In this document: in pieces, positions 17,559 through 25,794 of the stretch | How the letters are laid out: each line of letters begins with the position of its first letter | How positions within the stretch are numbered: position 1 is the stretch's first letter | Assembly (NCBI GenBank): GCA_945861615.1 | Contig: CAMAVH010000009.1 | Location: forward strand, 1-40,126 | Direction: 5' to 3' | Length of the DNA stretch: 40,126 nucleotides | Origin: Rhizobium sp. Q54 | Lineage (GTDB): Bacteria > Pseudomonadota > Alphaproteobacteria > SMXQ01 | Program-made: the position numbers and the translations under genes | The notes under the pieces: model-generated | Told to the model about the DNA's origin: nothing | What the model saw: the letters and a program-made list of their open reading frames with translations, nothing else | Databases searched by the model: none

Positions 17559-18379
17559 CCCAGCAATTTCGCCCCTTCACCGTCGTCGGCAACGGCTCCG
17601 CCAGCGCGGCGCTTCCCCTGCCCAACGTTATCGCCATCAGCTCGGGCAAGGGCGGCGTCGGCAAAACCTGGCTGTCTGTCACGCTATGCCACGCGCTGGC
17701 GCGCAGCGGCGGCCGCGTGCTGCTGTTCGATGGCGATCTCGGTCTCGCCAACATCGATATTCAGCTCGGCCTCGCGCCCAAGCATGATCTCGCGTCCGTC
17801 ATCGCCGGCCGGCGCAGTCTGAAAGGTACGGCCTTCCGCTACGAGGACGGCGGCTTCGACATCATCGCCGGCCAGTCCGGCGCCGGCGGTCTCGCCAGCC
17901 TCCCACCGGCCCGTCTCGTCGCGCTGCGCGATGAGTTGATGGCCCTAGCCGTCTCTTATGATTGGCTGGTCATCGACATCGGCGCCGGTATCGACCGCAC
18001 GGTGCGCGCTTTGCTCAGCCGCGCCGGAATCGGCCTCGTCGTCACCACGGACGAGCCAACCGCGCTCACCGACGCCTACGCTCTTATCAAAGTCATCAAA
18101 AGCGAACGGCCCGAAGCTGATTTGCGGGCCGTCATCAACAAAGCGGCCTCCTCGCGGGATGGCGAGCGCACCTATGCAACGTTGCTCCGCGCCTGTGAGA
18201 ACTTCTTGAAATACAGCCCGCCGCTCGCCGGCGTGGTCCGCAACGATCCCCATGTGCGCGATACGATCCGCCAGCAGGCACCGCTGCTCATGCGCTACCC
18301 CAACAGCGATGCGGCCGGCGACGTGACGGCCTTGGCCGAACGACTCGCGAGTCTGGTGCCGCTCCGAGGCGTTTCATGA
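17555..18379 (+). CDS. flhG: MinD-like ATPase FlhG (FleN/YlxH)
   Basis: FlhG is a ParA/MinD-family ATPase that works with FlhF to limit flagellar number. It has 274 residues. A deviant Walker A motif, SSGKGGVGKTWLS, lies near residues 29-41, followed by LFDGDLGLANIDIQLGLAP, the family switch segment. DWLVIDIGAGIDRTV is the Walker B region and VTTDEPTALTDAYALIKVI is typical. The ATG at 17555 overlaps the flhF TGA, and its own TGA overlaps the ATG of the next gene, so flhF, flhG and the following gene look translationally coupled. Confidence 0.93.
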   Translation: MTQQFRPFTVVGNGSASAALPLPNVIAISSGKGGVGKTWLSVTLCHALARSGGRVLLFDGDLGLANIDIQLGLAPKHDLASVIAGRRSLKGTAFRYEDGGFDIIAGQSGAGGLASLPPARLVALRDELMALAVSYDWLVIDIGAGIDRTVRALLSRAGIGLVVTTDEPTALTDAYALIKVIKSERPEADLRAVINKAASSRDGERTYATLLRACENFLKYSPPLAGVVRNDPHVRDTIRQQAPLLMRYPNSDAAGDVTALAERLASLVPLRGVS

Positions 18380-19950
18380 GCGATATCGCCCCGCTGCGCG
18401 CCGCCGTCGCCGTCAGCGCCACGGCCGCCCCCGGGGCGGTCAATGCAACAGCGGCGCTCGCGACCATTGCCGGCGGGGCGGTTCCCACTGCCTTGACCCA
18501 ACTCGGCGTCGGGGCGGTCATCACCGGCGTCGTCGCCGAGCGCGGTCCGCGCGGCCAAGTCATCATGCGCACCGACAAAGGCAGCCTGACCTTGCAGACG
18601 GCCTTAGCCCTGCGCGTCGGGGCCGCCATAACCGTCCAGATCCAATCGCTCGGCGCGCAATCGCAAATGATGATCCTGTCGGTCGATGGTCAACCGCTGG
18701 CGAACCAACAAGCCGGCGCCATCGCGAAGCAGGCTCCGGCTTCTCCGCTGAACACGCCCAGCCTGAGCCCATCCGCCGATAAAACGTCGCTCGCCGCCAG
18801 CGCCCCCGCAGCCAGGCCAGCGACAACTCCACCCTCGCCGGCAGCGGCCCCGCAGGCTTTGCGGGCCGGCGCCGTCTTGACCGGCCTGCTGATGCCGCAA
18901 TCCCCGGTACCTGGCAGCTCTCCGGCGTCAACGCCGGTCACGGCGCCTCCCCTCGTCGCTCGCGGCGGCGAAGACTCCATCTCCGTCCGTATTCTTGGTA
19001 TCACGCCGCCCCGCCCCGCCCCGGCGCTAACGCCTGATCCGAGCCCACCGCGCTCGAGTCTCGCACCGGCGGCTGCCGACGCCGTCACCTTCACCGCAAC
19101 CGTGATCGAGGCAGGATCTGACGAAGCGGGCGGTAGCACTTTGCTGCGCACGCCGTTCGGCATGGTGCGATTGCCCGTCCCGGCCCATGAACCAGCCGGT
19201 AGCCAGATCGCCCTGGAATTGCTCACGCCCCGCGACGGCACGAGCCCGCGGATAGCCAGCATCGGCCACGAACTTGGAACGCCGCGGCAAATCCTAGCGC
19301 TCGGCCAAGAATGGCCGGCTTTGCGCAACCTTGTCGCCGCTCTCGAAACGGAAGCGCCCGAACTCGCCCAGCAAATCCTGGCGACCACCGTTCCGCGTGT
19401 CGGTCCGACCCTCGCCGCAGGCATGCTGCTGTTCGTCGGCGCCATGCGCAATGGCAACCTACGAAGCTGGCTCGGCGAACAAACGATCGACGCCCTGGAA
19501 CGTCGCGGTCATGGCGGTTTGGTCAAACAACTGGCCGATGACATGGCCGTCTTGCCGCGCCTCGCCGAAACCCAAGAGAACGGCTGGCAAACCCTTTTGC
19601 TGCCCGTGTTCGATGGCGAAGCCTTACGCCAGATTCGCATGTCGCTTCGCCGTTCGCGCAAGGACGAGAAGGGTGAGCGCAAGGACGGCGCGCGCTTCAT
19701 CATCGAAGCCGAATTGAGCAAGCTCGGACCATTGCAGTTGGACGGTTTGGTGCGCATGCCACAATTCGATCTCGCGGTCCGCACGCGCGAGAATATGCCG
19801 CCCGACCTGCGCGCCAATATTGTCGAGATTTTCAACGATGCCTTGCAGGCCACAGGCATGAAGGGCGCCGTGACTTTCCAAGTCTCGCGCGATTTCCGCC
19901 CCGGCCCGTTCGAGAACTGGCAGGCCTCCGGTCAAGGCGTCACCGTTTAG
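18376..19950 (+). CDS. FliK-like / hook-length-control-related protein of unclear role
   Basis: A 524-residue protein starts at an ATG that overlaps the flhG stop (ATGA). The N-terminal ~110 residues form a small beta-rich region (GVGAVITGVVAERGPRGQVI, then GSLTLQTALALRVGAAITVQ). An Ala/Pro-rich linker follows (about 120-250). The C-terminal domain (about 270-515) ends in a block resembling the Flg_hook/FliK C-terminal fold: FIIEAELSKLGPLQLDGLVR, a strand (FDLAVRTRENMPPDL), then an amphipathic helix and a final strand. No export signal or membrane segment is evident. It is co-transcribed with flhF-flhG, which argues for a flagellar role. A true FliK is already at 4232, so this is a second, divergent FliK-type protein or a distinct factor. 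Function is not established. Confidence 0.7.
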   Translation: MSDIAPLRAAVAVSATAAPGAVNATAALATIAGGAVPTALTQLGVGAVITGVVAERGPRGQVIMRTDKGSLTLQTALALRVGAAITVQIQSLGAQSQMMILSVDGQPLANQQAGAIAKQAPASPLNTPSLSPSADKTSLAASAPAARPATTPPSPAAAPQALRAGAVLTGLLMPQSPVPGSSPASTPVTAPPLVARGGEDSISVRILGITPPRPAPALTPDPSPPRSSLAPAAADAVTFTATVIEAGSDEAGGSTLLRTPFGMVRLPVPAHEPAGSQIALELLTPRDGTSPRIASIGHELGTPRQILALGQEWPALRNLVAALETEAPELAQQILATTVPRVGPTLAAGMLLFVGAMRNGNLRSWLGEQTIDALERRGHGGLVKQLADDMAVLPRLAETQENGWQTLLLPVFDGEALRQIRMSLRRSRKDEKGERKDGARFIIEAELSKLGPLQLDGLVRMPQFDLAVRTRENMPPDLRANIVEIFNDALQATGMKGAVTFQVSRDFRPGPFENWQASGQGVTV

Positions 19951-19959
19951 AAGCTTGGC

Positions 19960-20385
19960 TCAGCCGGCCTGTTCGCTGCTGCGGCGGTGCAATTGCAGGC
20001 CCATCTCGTCGAGTTGGCTCTGCTGCAGGCGCTTGAGCTTCTCCGCTGACTCGCGGTCGCGGCGCGCCTTCACGATGTCGAATTTCTTCAAATCGCGGAA
20101 TGCTTCGGCCACGTCTTCCAGCGCCAGTCGAATCTGGCCCTCCACTTCGGCGAGAGACTGCGCGAGCGTCGCGCGCCGCGCTATCACCGCATTGGCATAT
20201 TGACCGTAGGCGATGCCCGCTTCGATCGAACCGGCGGCGACCTTTTGCTCGGCCGCCATCTCCCGTTCGAGCATGGACAGTTGATCGCGCAACCGCGCGG
20301 CCAGGCGCTCAAGCTCGGCCAAAGCCAGACGCTTCTCATCGAGCTTCCATTTGTTGAGGCGGATCAGACCGTCCAACCCGTTCAT
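19960..20385 (-). CDS. fliJ: Flagellar export chaperone FliJ
   Basis: FliJ is the coiled-coil stalk of the export ATPase that connects FliI to FlhA. It has 141 residues and is almost entirely heptad helix. It begins [20 protein letters not shown] and ends in the [20 protein letters not shown] and [10 protein letters not shown] segments typical of FliJ. The start overlaps the fliI stop by ATGA, so expression is coupled. The gene converges on the FliK-like gene, with 9 bases between the stops. Confidence 0.88.
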   Translation of the reverse strand: MNGLDGLIRLNKWKLDEKRLALAELERLAARLRDQLSMLEREMAAEQKVAAGSIEAGIAYGQYANAVIARRATLAQSLAEVEGQIRLALEDVAEAFRDLKKFDIVKARRDRESAEKLKRLQQSQLDEMGLQLHRRSSEQAG

Positions 20386-21716
20386 GCGGCGCTACCCTGC
20401 AGAATGGCGGCGAGTTGCGCGTAGCCATCCGCGAGACTTGCCTGTTCATGCCGCGACTGCTTGAGAAAGCCATCGAGCGCCGGGTAGTAGCGGATCGCCT
20501 CGTCGGTCTTGGGATCGCTGCCGGGACGGTACGCCCCGAGGCGGATCATCTCGGCCATGTCTTCATAGGCCGAGAGCAATTCGCGGGCGCGGCCGACCAG
20601 CGTGTTCTCATCGTCGTTGTTGCAGCCCGGCATGGCGCGCGACAGGCTGCGGAGCAGATTGATCGCCGGATAGCGCCCGCGTTCGGCGATCGAGCGCTCA
20701 AGCACGATATGGCCGTCGAGAATGCCGCGCACCGCGTCGGCGATCGGCTCGTTATGGTCGTCGCCATCCACCAGCACGGTGAACAGGCCGGTGATGTTAC
20801 CCTGGCCGTGCAGCCCGGGGCCGGCGCGCTCCAGCAACTTGGGCAATTCGGAAAAGACGGTCGGGGTATAGCCCTTGCTGGTCGGCGGCTCGCCGGCCGA
20901 CAAGCCGATCTCGCGCTGTGCCATGGCGAAGCGCGTCACGCTGTCCATCATGCAGAGCACGTTGGAGCCCAGATCGCGGAAGTATTCGGCCATCGACAAC
21001 GTCATATAAGCCGCCTGACGGCGCATGAGAGGCGATTCGTCCGATGTCGCGACGACGACGACGCTGCGCGCCAGGCCCTCCTCGCCGAGTTCGTCGGTGA
21101 TGAATTCCTGCACTTCGCGGCCGCGTTCGCCGATCAGGCCGATGACGCTGACGTCGGCCGCCGTATAGCGCGCGATCATCCCGAGCAGCACGGACTTGCC
21201 GACACCGGAGCCGGCGAAAATGCCCATGCGCTGGCCACGGCAGCAGGATAGGAAAGTGTTGATGGCGCGCACGCCGAGATCGACCTTGCCGCTCACGCGC
21301 TGGCGCGCATGCGCCGGCGGCGGGTTGTTCTTCAGCGGATAGATGACATCGCCGTCCGGCAAAGGCCCCTTGCCGTCGATCGGTTCGCCCATGGCGTTGA
21401 TGACGCGACCGAGCCAGGCCGTGGTCGGGCGCACGACCGGGGCGGCATCGATCACGTCGGCCTTGCAGCCGAGTCCGACGCCTTCGAGCGCGCCGAACGG
21501 CATGAGAAGCGCGCGACCGTCGCGGAATCCGACCACTTCGCAAGTGAGTTTGCGATCGCCACGCGCGGCGATCGAGCAACGGTCGCCGACCGACAGGCGG
21601 CGTTGAACGCCGCCCACTTCGACCAGCATCCCCTGCACGGCCGTGACCCGACCGTAAAGATTGCAGTCTGGAATTTGCTTGATGTTGGCAAGCAGGACGT
21701 TCAGCGCATCAGGCAA
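20382..21716 (-). CDS. fliI: Flagellum-specific ATPase FliI
   Basis: FliI is the hexameric ATPase of flagellar protein export, with a fold like the F1 beta subunit. It has 444 residues. The N-terminal barrel has [19 protein letters not shown]. The Walker A region reads [20 protein letters not shown], followed by [15 protein letters not shown]. The beta-subunit signature region has [16 protein letters not shown]. The start is a TTG at 21716; no upstream ATG or GTG is in frame, so initiation is probably weak or not at the exact residue given. Its promoter shares the 285-base region with ctrA, divergently. Confidence 0.96.
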   Translation of the reverse strand: MPDALNVLLANIKQIPDCNLYGRVTAVQGMLVEVGGVQRRLSVGDRCSIAARGDRKLTCEVVGFRDGRALLMPFGALEGVGLGCKADVIDAAPVVRPTTAWLGRVINAMGEPIDGKGPLPDGDVIYPLKNNPPPAHARQRVSGKVDLGVRAINTFLSCCRGQRMGIFAGSGVGKSVLLGMIARYTAADVSVIGLIGERGREVQEFITDELGEEGLARSVVVVATSDESPLMRRQAAYMTLSMAEYFRDLGSNVLCMMDSVTRFAMAQREIGLSAGEPPTSKGYTPTVFSELPKLLERAGPGLHGQGNITGLFTVLVDGDDHNEPIADAVRGILDGHIVLERSIAERGRYPAINLLRSLSRAMPGCNNDDENTLVGRARELLSAYEDMAEMIRLGAYRPGSDPKTDEAIRYYPALDGFLKQSRHEQASLADGYAQLAAILQGSAA

Positions 21717-21737
21717 GGCGGGGATCCCAGTCCAAGC

Positions 21738-21746
21738 TGTGGATAA
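21738..21746 (-). promoter_or_regulatory. Perfect DnaA box between fliI and ctrA
   Basis: The top strand reads TGTGGATAA, the complement of the strict DnaA box TTATCCACA. It is 22 bases upstream of the fliI start and about 255 bases upstream of ctrA. Confidence 0.5.
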
Positions 21747-21769
21747 CTTTTGTGCCGGGTCGTAGATAT

Positions 21770-21788
21770 CCCCCCTAGATACGGGGGG
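21770..21788. other. G/C hairpin in the fliI-ctrA divergent region
   Basis: CCCCCC-TAGATAC-GGGGGG forms a 6-bp all-GC stem with a 7-base loop. It lies in the leader or promoter side of both divergent genes; role unknown. Confidence 0.4.
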
Positions 21789-21916
21789 CCCGCGCGGCAG
21801 AACCCCATAATGTCGTTAACTGCTTAAAATTCGCTGAAGCCTGAGTGAAATCTTTGCCCCGCCGACGCAGCGCCAAGCGCGCCAAAGACCCGATAAAATC
21901 GGCCTTTGACGAAGCT

Positions 21917-21969
21917 TTAAGTAAAGGTTTTGTTAACTTGAACCCCCACATAATGACTTCTATGGTTAA
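21917..21969 (+). promoter_or_regulatory. Probable ctrA promoter with clustered TTAA half-sites
   Basis: TTGAAC (21938-21943) and TATGGT (21961-21966) are spaced 17 bases apart and would start transcription near 21973, 29 bases before the ctrA ATG. TTAA, the half-site of the CtrA box, occurs at 21917, 21933 and 21966, and also at 21816 and 21824, a dense set for GC-rich DNA. TTAA-N7-TTTT at 21917-21931 is the closest to a full box. This suggests autoregulation. No GANTC (CcrM) site is present between 21717 and 22001. Confidence 0.5.
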
Positions 21970-22001
21970 TACCCACTGAAGAGATTGCGGGGGATCCGGT
22001 C

Positions 22002-22727
22002 ATGCGTGTTTTGCTGATTGAAGACGACAGCGCCACGGCCAAAAGCATTGAGCTGATGCTGAAGTCGGAAGGTTTCGTCGTCGATTGCACGGATCTCGGC
22101 GAAGATGGCCTCGAGATCGGCAAGCTCTACGATTACGATCTCATGCTGCTCGATCTCATGCTGCCGGACATCGACGGCTATGAAGTTCTGCGCCGCCTGC
22201 GCGCCGCGCGCATCAACACACCGGTCTTGATCCTCTCGGGCCTCACCGAGCCCGACAAGAAGATCAAGGGCCTCGGCTTCGGCGCCGACGACTACCTGAC
22301 CAAGCCGTTCGACAAGGGCGAGCTGATCGCCCGCATCCACGCCATCATCCGCCGCTCCAAGGGCCATTCCGAATCGGTCATTCGCACCGGCCGTCTGGTC
22401 GTCAATCTCGACGCCCGCACGGTCGAAGTGGACAACCAGCCGCTCCATCTGACCGGCAAGGAATACGGCATCCTCGAACTGCTCTCGCTCCGCAAGGGAA
22501 CGACGCTGACCAAAGAGATGTTCCTCAATCATCTTTACGGCGGCATGGACGAGCCCGAGTTGAAGATCATCAACGTCTTCATCTGCAAGCTGCGCAAGAA
22601 ACTGGCGACCGCGACGACCGGCGACAATTATATCGAAACCGTGTGGGGCCGTGGCTACGTGCTGCGCGACCCGAACGAGGACCCGCGCCTCGCCACCGGC
22701 AACGAAACCGTCGTTGCGCCCGTCTAA
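22002..22727 (+). CDS. ctrA: Cell-cycle and motility response regulator CtrA
   Basis: CtrA is an OmpR-family response regulator that controls flagellar and, in some lineages, cell-cycle genes. The receiver has the acidic pocket E7-D8-D9, phospho-acceptor Asp51 in [15 protein letters not shown] and the KPF lysine motif. The winged-helix domain contains [20 protein letters not shown], then [20 protein letters not shown] and [15 protein letters not shown], almost diagnostic for CtrA. It has 241 residues. The C-terminus ends in Ala-Pro-Val, not the Ala-Ala that targets Caulobacter CtrA to ClpXP. It converges with chpT. A gene for its antagonist, SciP, lies 13 kb upstream. Confidence 0.97.
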   Translation: MRVLLIEDDSATAKSIELMLKSEGFVVDCTDLGEDGLEIGKLYDYDLMLLDLMLPDIDGYEVLRRLRAARINTPVLILSGLTEPDKKIKGLGFGADDYLTKPFDKGELIARIHAIIRRSKGHSESVIRTGRLVVNLDARTVEVDNQPLHLTGKEYGILELLSLRKGTTLTKEMFLNHLYGGMDEPELKIINVFICKLRKKLATATTGDNYIETVWGRGYVLRDPNEDPRLATGNETVVAPV

Positions 22728-22736
22728 TTTTCCGAT

Positions 22737-23387
22737 TTAGGCCGCTGATGGGATCAGGCATTCCAGCCTGATTTCCCCCGGCGCCGCTGCGCTTGAAATT
22801 CCTGCGCCGACTGCCGTCGCGATCAAGGCGGCATAGGCTGCCGGCGCGGTTTTCGCGCTCAAATCTCCCACTGCCGCCTGCCCCGCCAAAGCCACCGCCA
22901 TGTCGCCGGCCAGGACCGCCCGCTCGCCTTTGGCCAGCGCCGTCCAGCGCACAGCGCCGCCCACCGCCTCAGCCGCGAAGCTGAGCCGTCCCGCACCGCC
23001 CAGGCAATCGAGGGCAGTCAATCCCAGCAACAGCATGAGTTTGGCACCTTCGCGCGGAATCGCCGGAGGCAGCCCCATCTCCGGCCAGCTGACGCTGATG
23101 CGCTCGCCGACGGGCCATTCCAGCAACGCTGTGCGCGCTTCGGTGAGGCCCGCCGCAGCGCCAGAGGGCAGCCGCGCCGAGCCGAAAGCCAAACGGAAGA
23201 ACTGCAGCTTACGCGCCGCCTCCTTGGCGCTGATCGCCACCAGGCCCAGCGCCTCGCCTCCGGGGTCGTCGCCCAGTTCCACGATCAATTCGATGCCATT
23301 ATTGATGGCGCTGACCGGGCTGATGAGGTCATGGCAAAGCCGCGCATTGAGCAGCTCGATGAGGCGGGATTCGATAGCCTGATTCAT
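22737..23387 (-). CDS. chpT: Histidine phosphotransferase ChpT
   Basis: ChpT passes phosphoryl groups from a hybrid kinase (CckA) to CtrA and CpdR. The 216-residue protein has the DHp-like helix with the phospho-accepting His19 in LLNARLCHDLISPVSAINNG, then IELIVELGDD and a degenerate, ATPase-lacking kinase-like C-domain, as in the family. The ATG at 23387 was chosen because the conserved helix begins only a few residues after it; a longer start at 23492 adds an Arg-rich, non-conserved leader. It converges with ctrA, with 9 bases between the two stops. No cckA is in the window. Confidence 0.9.
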   Translation of the reverse strand: MNQAIESRLIELLNARLCHDLISPVSAINNGIELIVELGDDPGGEALGLVAISAKEAARKLQFFRLAFGSARLPSGAAAGLTEARTALLEWPVGERISVSWPEMGLPPAIPREGAKLMLLLGLTALDCLGGAGRLSFAAEAVGGAVRWTALAKGERAVLAGDMAVALAGQAAVGDLSAKTAPAAYAALIATAVGAGISSAAAPGEIRLECLIPSAA

Positions 23388-23560
23388 GTCAACCGCGGCA
23401 AAAGCCGCTCCTTCGTCGATAAACCGAGCCGGCCTTTTGAGGCGAGACCCGACGCGATGGGCTAAACTGCCGCAGCGGCCGACGAATGACAACCGCTCGC
23501 GCTAAGCGCCAAACTATTCCGACCCGCCCACCGTGAATTTCCAGGAGGTAACTCCCAACC

Positions 23561-23749
23561 ATGTCGAACGCCGCCGATCTCACGCCGGGCACCTATGTGC
23601 GCCATCCCGATCATCCGGAATGGGGCGTTGGTCAGATTCAATCGGCCATCGGCATGCGCATCACGGTTAATTTCGAGAACATGGGCAAACAACTGATCAA
23701 TGCTGCCGTTATTAACCTTGTGCCCCTGAGCCTGGACGACATCAGCTAA
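23561..23749 (+). CDS. DUF3553 small protein
   Basis: A 62-residue protein has the DUF3553 pattern: PGTYVRHPDHPEWGVGQIQS, then TVNFENMGKQLIN and a hydrophobic end with NLVPL. The fold is likely a small beta barrel, of the type seen in CarD-like and KOW-like domains that bind nucleic acid or RNA polymerase, but this is inference. A strong AGGAGGT site is at 23543-23549. It is the upstream neighbour of chpT in the opposite direction. No function is established that I know of. Confidence 0.85.
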   Translation: MSNAADLTPGTYVRHPDHPEWGVGQIQSAIGMRITVNFENMGKQLINAAVINLVPLSLDDIS

Positions 23750-23894
23750 GCCGAAATTGGTTAATGTCCTAAATTCATAGCTGCTCAGCATCCCCTGCGC
23801 TTGAACGGCTAAGAGCACATCTATAAATTATCGCGAATTCCATCGATCTGGCCGGCACTCGGCCACAGATGGCTGCGCGAGCCGGGGAAAGACT

Positions 23895-24038
23895 ATGTTG
23901 AGCGGAAACGCGGGGCCGGCACTGCCGGTCGCGTCTTGCAGCGCATCTTTGCGCCGCCGTTCGCATGTTTCCGCCCGCACCGATTCTGACATTCGCTTCG
24001 CCAGCACGCGCCTGAAGCGGCGCAGAGCGCGCGCATGA
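23895..24038 (+). CDS. Candidate small Arg-rich ORF coupled to the PAS kinase
   Basis: ATG at 23895, preceded by GGGGAAAG, opens a 47-codon frame (MLSGNAGPALPVASCSASLR, then an Arg/Ser-rich end) whose TGA overlaps the kinase ATG as ATGA. The kinase itself has no obvious ribosome binding site. This suggests a small protein or leader peptide translated ahead of the kinase. No family is recognised, and in GC-rich DNA short open frames arise by chance. Confidence 0.3.
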   Translation: MLSGNAGPALPVASCSASLRRRSHVSARTDSDIRFASTRLKRRRARA

Positions 24039-25711
24039 CTCCGCCCAAATCGAAATCCGCGGGCAAGGCCAAAGCTGAGGGCGCCGCCTCCATCCCTTTG
24101 CCGCCGGCGGAACCTGCAATCCCGCACATCGCCATCGGCCAAATCAGCAAGGATTCGCACAGCGATCTGCTGCGCGGCCTATGCGAACGGCTATCCCCGG
24201 CCTATGCCACGGACGCCGCCGGCAACATCGTCTATGCCAATCCCGCCTTCGCGCAAATTGCCCGCGCCTTATTCGACCTCCCGGCGGACGTGCAGGCCAT
24301 CGACGAAACGCCGGCCGCCCTCATGCGCATCATCGAGCGGCTCTATCTTGCCCGTCGGCCGATCGAAACCCAGGAGACAGTCGGCATCGGCGGAACCCAG
24401 CGCACCTTCATCGGCCGCCATTTTCCGCTGCAGGATGCTTCCGGCGAGGTCGTCGGCTTCGGTGGGAGTTTCACCGATGTCACGCCGCTCAACCAGGCAG
24501 CGCAGCGCGCCAGCCAGATGGAAACTTGGCTGCAGGACGTCGTCCGCTCCGCGTCCGACTGGATTTGGGCGACAGACGCCAATCTCAACCTGATCTTCGT
24601 ATCGGCGCGCATCGCCGAAACGACGGGATTGCCGCCGCACATATTGAAGGGCCGCTATCTGCTCAGCCTCGGCGAATTCGCCGGCGGCGGACGCGAAACG
24701 CCGAAGGAATTGCTGCAACGGCACGCGCCGTTCCGCCAAGTGCTCTTCATCATGCCCGACAGCAAGGGCGCGCAGCACTCGGTCCATCTCAGCGGTGTGC
24801 CCGTTTTCGACGACGCCAGCGGCAAATTTCTCGGCTATCGCGGCACCGGCACCGACGTCACGCGCCAACAGGTGGCCGAGAACGCCGAACGTCAGACATC
24901 CGCCGAACTCGCGAAAGCGATGGAGGCGCTGACCGCGCGCAACACGCAACTCGATCTCGCCCTGGAAGACGCGCGGGCCGCCGAGCGCGCCAAAATCGAG
25001 TTTCTCGCCATGATGAGCCATGAGTTGCGCACCCCGCTCAACGCCATCATCGGGTTCTCCGATGCCGCCATTCAGCGCGTGCTCGGCCCGCTCAGCGACC
25101 CTTACGTCGGTTACTTCCGCGACATTCACAAGGCGGGTCAGCATTTGCTGGCGATTATCAGCGACATCCTCGACACCGCCAATATCGAGACGCAGACGCT
25201 CTCGATCAGCGTCGCTCCGGTGCGCGCGCGCGAATTGATGTCCGAGGCGAAAGCGCTGATCGGCATGCGCGCGAGCGAGAAGCAGCTCAATATCGATGCC
25301 GTGGATATCGCCGATCACTGGACGATCCTCGCCGACCGGCTACGCACGCGGCAAATTCTCGTCAATTTGCTGAACAACGCCGTCAAGTTCACGCCTGACG
25401 GCGGTTCCATCGGTATCGAGACGCGCGAATATGCCGACGGACGTCTCGCGATCACGGTGTGGGACACTGGCATCGGCATCCCCGCCGCCGAGCTCGACCG
25501 CGTGTTCGAGCGCTTCTACCAGGTGAAAACCGAGGTCATGAGCCGGCGCCCCGAGGGCACCGGCCTCGGCCTGAGCGTGTCGCGTCAGCTGGCGCAACTC
25601 ATGGGTGGCGATTTGACGGTGGAAAGCGCCCCTGGGCGCGGTGCGCGCTTTACCCTCACCCTGCCCCTGGCCAAGCCGGTCAAGGTCATCGACGGCTATA
25701 ATTTGGCGTAA
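24035..25711 (+). CDS. Double-PAS sensor histidine kinase
   Basis: This is a cytoplasmic-looking sensor kinase of 558 residues. Two PAS domains cover about 50-150 ([20 protein letters not shown]) and 165-290 ([20 protein letters not shown], then [17 protein letters not shown]). HisKA follows with the phospho-accepting His329 in [20 protein letters not shown]. The HATPase has an N box ([13 protein letters not shown]), G1 (WDTGIGIP), F (FERFYQV) and G2 ([19 protein letters not shown]) motifs. There is no receiver and no membrane segment. The DHp resembles the DivJ/PleC group, where the first helix continues into [16 protein letters not shown]. It lies downstream of the ctrA-chpT pair, so it may act on that phosphorelay or on DivK. 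The partner is not shown by the sequence. Confidence 0.93.
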   Translation: MTPPKSKSAGKAKAEGAASIPLPPAEPAIPHIAIGQISKDSHSDLLRGLCERLSPAYATDAAGNIVYANPAFAQIARALFDLPADVQAIDETPAALMRIIERLYLARRPIETQETVGIGGTQRTFIGRHFPLQDASGEVVGFGGSFTDVTPLNQAAQRASQMETWLQDVVRSASDWIWATDANLNLIFVSARIAETTGLPPHILKGRYLLSLGEFAGGGRETPKELLQRHAPFRQVLFIMPDSKGAQHSVHLSGVPVFDDASGKFLGYRGTGTDVTRQQVAENAERQTSAELAKAMEALTARNTQLDLALEDARAAERAKIEFLAMMSHELRTPLNAIIGFSDAAIQRVLGPLSDPYVGYFRDIHKAGQHLLAIISDILDTANIETQTLSISVAPVRARELMSEAKALIGMRASEKQLNIDAVDIADHWTILADRLRTRQILVNLLNNAVKFTPDGGSIGIETREYADGRLAITVWDTGIGIPAAELDRVFERFYQVKTEVMSRRPEGTGLGLSVSRQLAQLMGGDLTVESAPGRGARFTLTLPLAKPVKVIDGYNLA

Positions 25712-25721
25712 AAGGCCGATT

Positions 25722-25738
25722 TTGCCGTTTTGCGGCAA
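25722..25738 (+). terminator. Small hairpin after the kinase gene
   Basis: TTGCCG-TTTTG-CGGCAA forms a 6-bp stem 11 bases after the kinase stop. The tail has no long T-run; it is at most a weak terminator. Confidence 0.3.
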
Positions 25739-25759
25739 GCGTTTCACGCAATCGCGCAT

Positions 25760-25787
25760 TTGAAAACCGCCGTATCCATCCTAATAT
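25760..25787 (+). promoter_or_regulatory. Probable moaA promoter
   Basis: TTGAAA (25760-25765) and TAATAT (25782-25787) are spaced 16 bases apart, a good sigma70-type promoter. The expected start is about 25794, one base before the moaA ATG. Confidence 0.5.
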
Positions 25788-25794
25788 AACGGCC

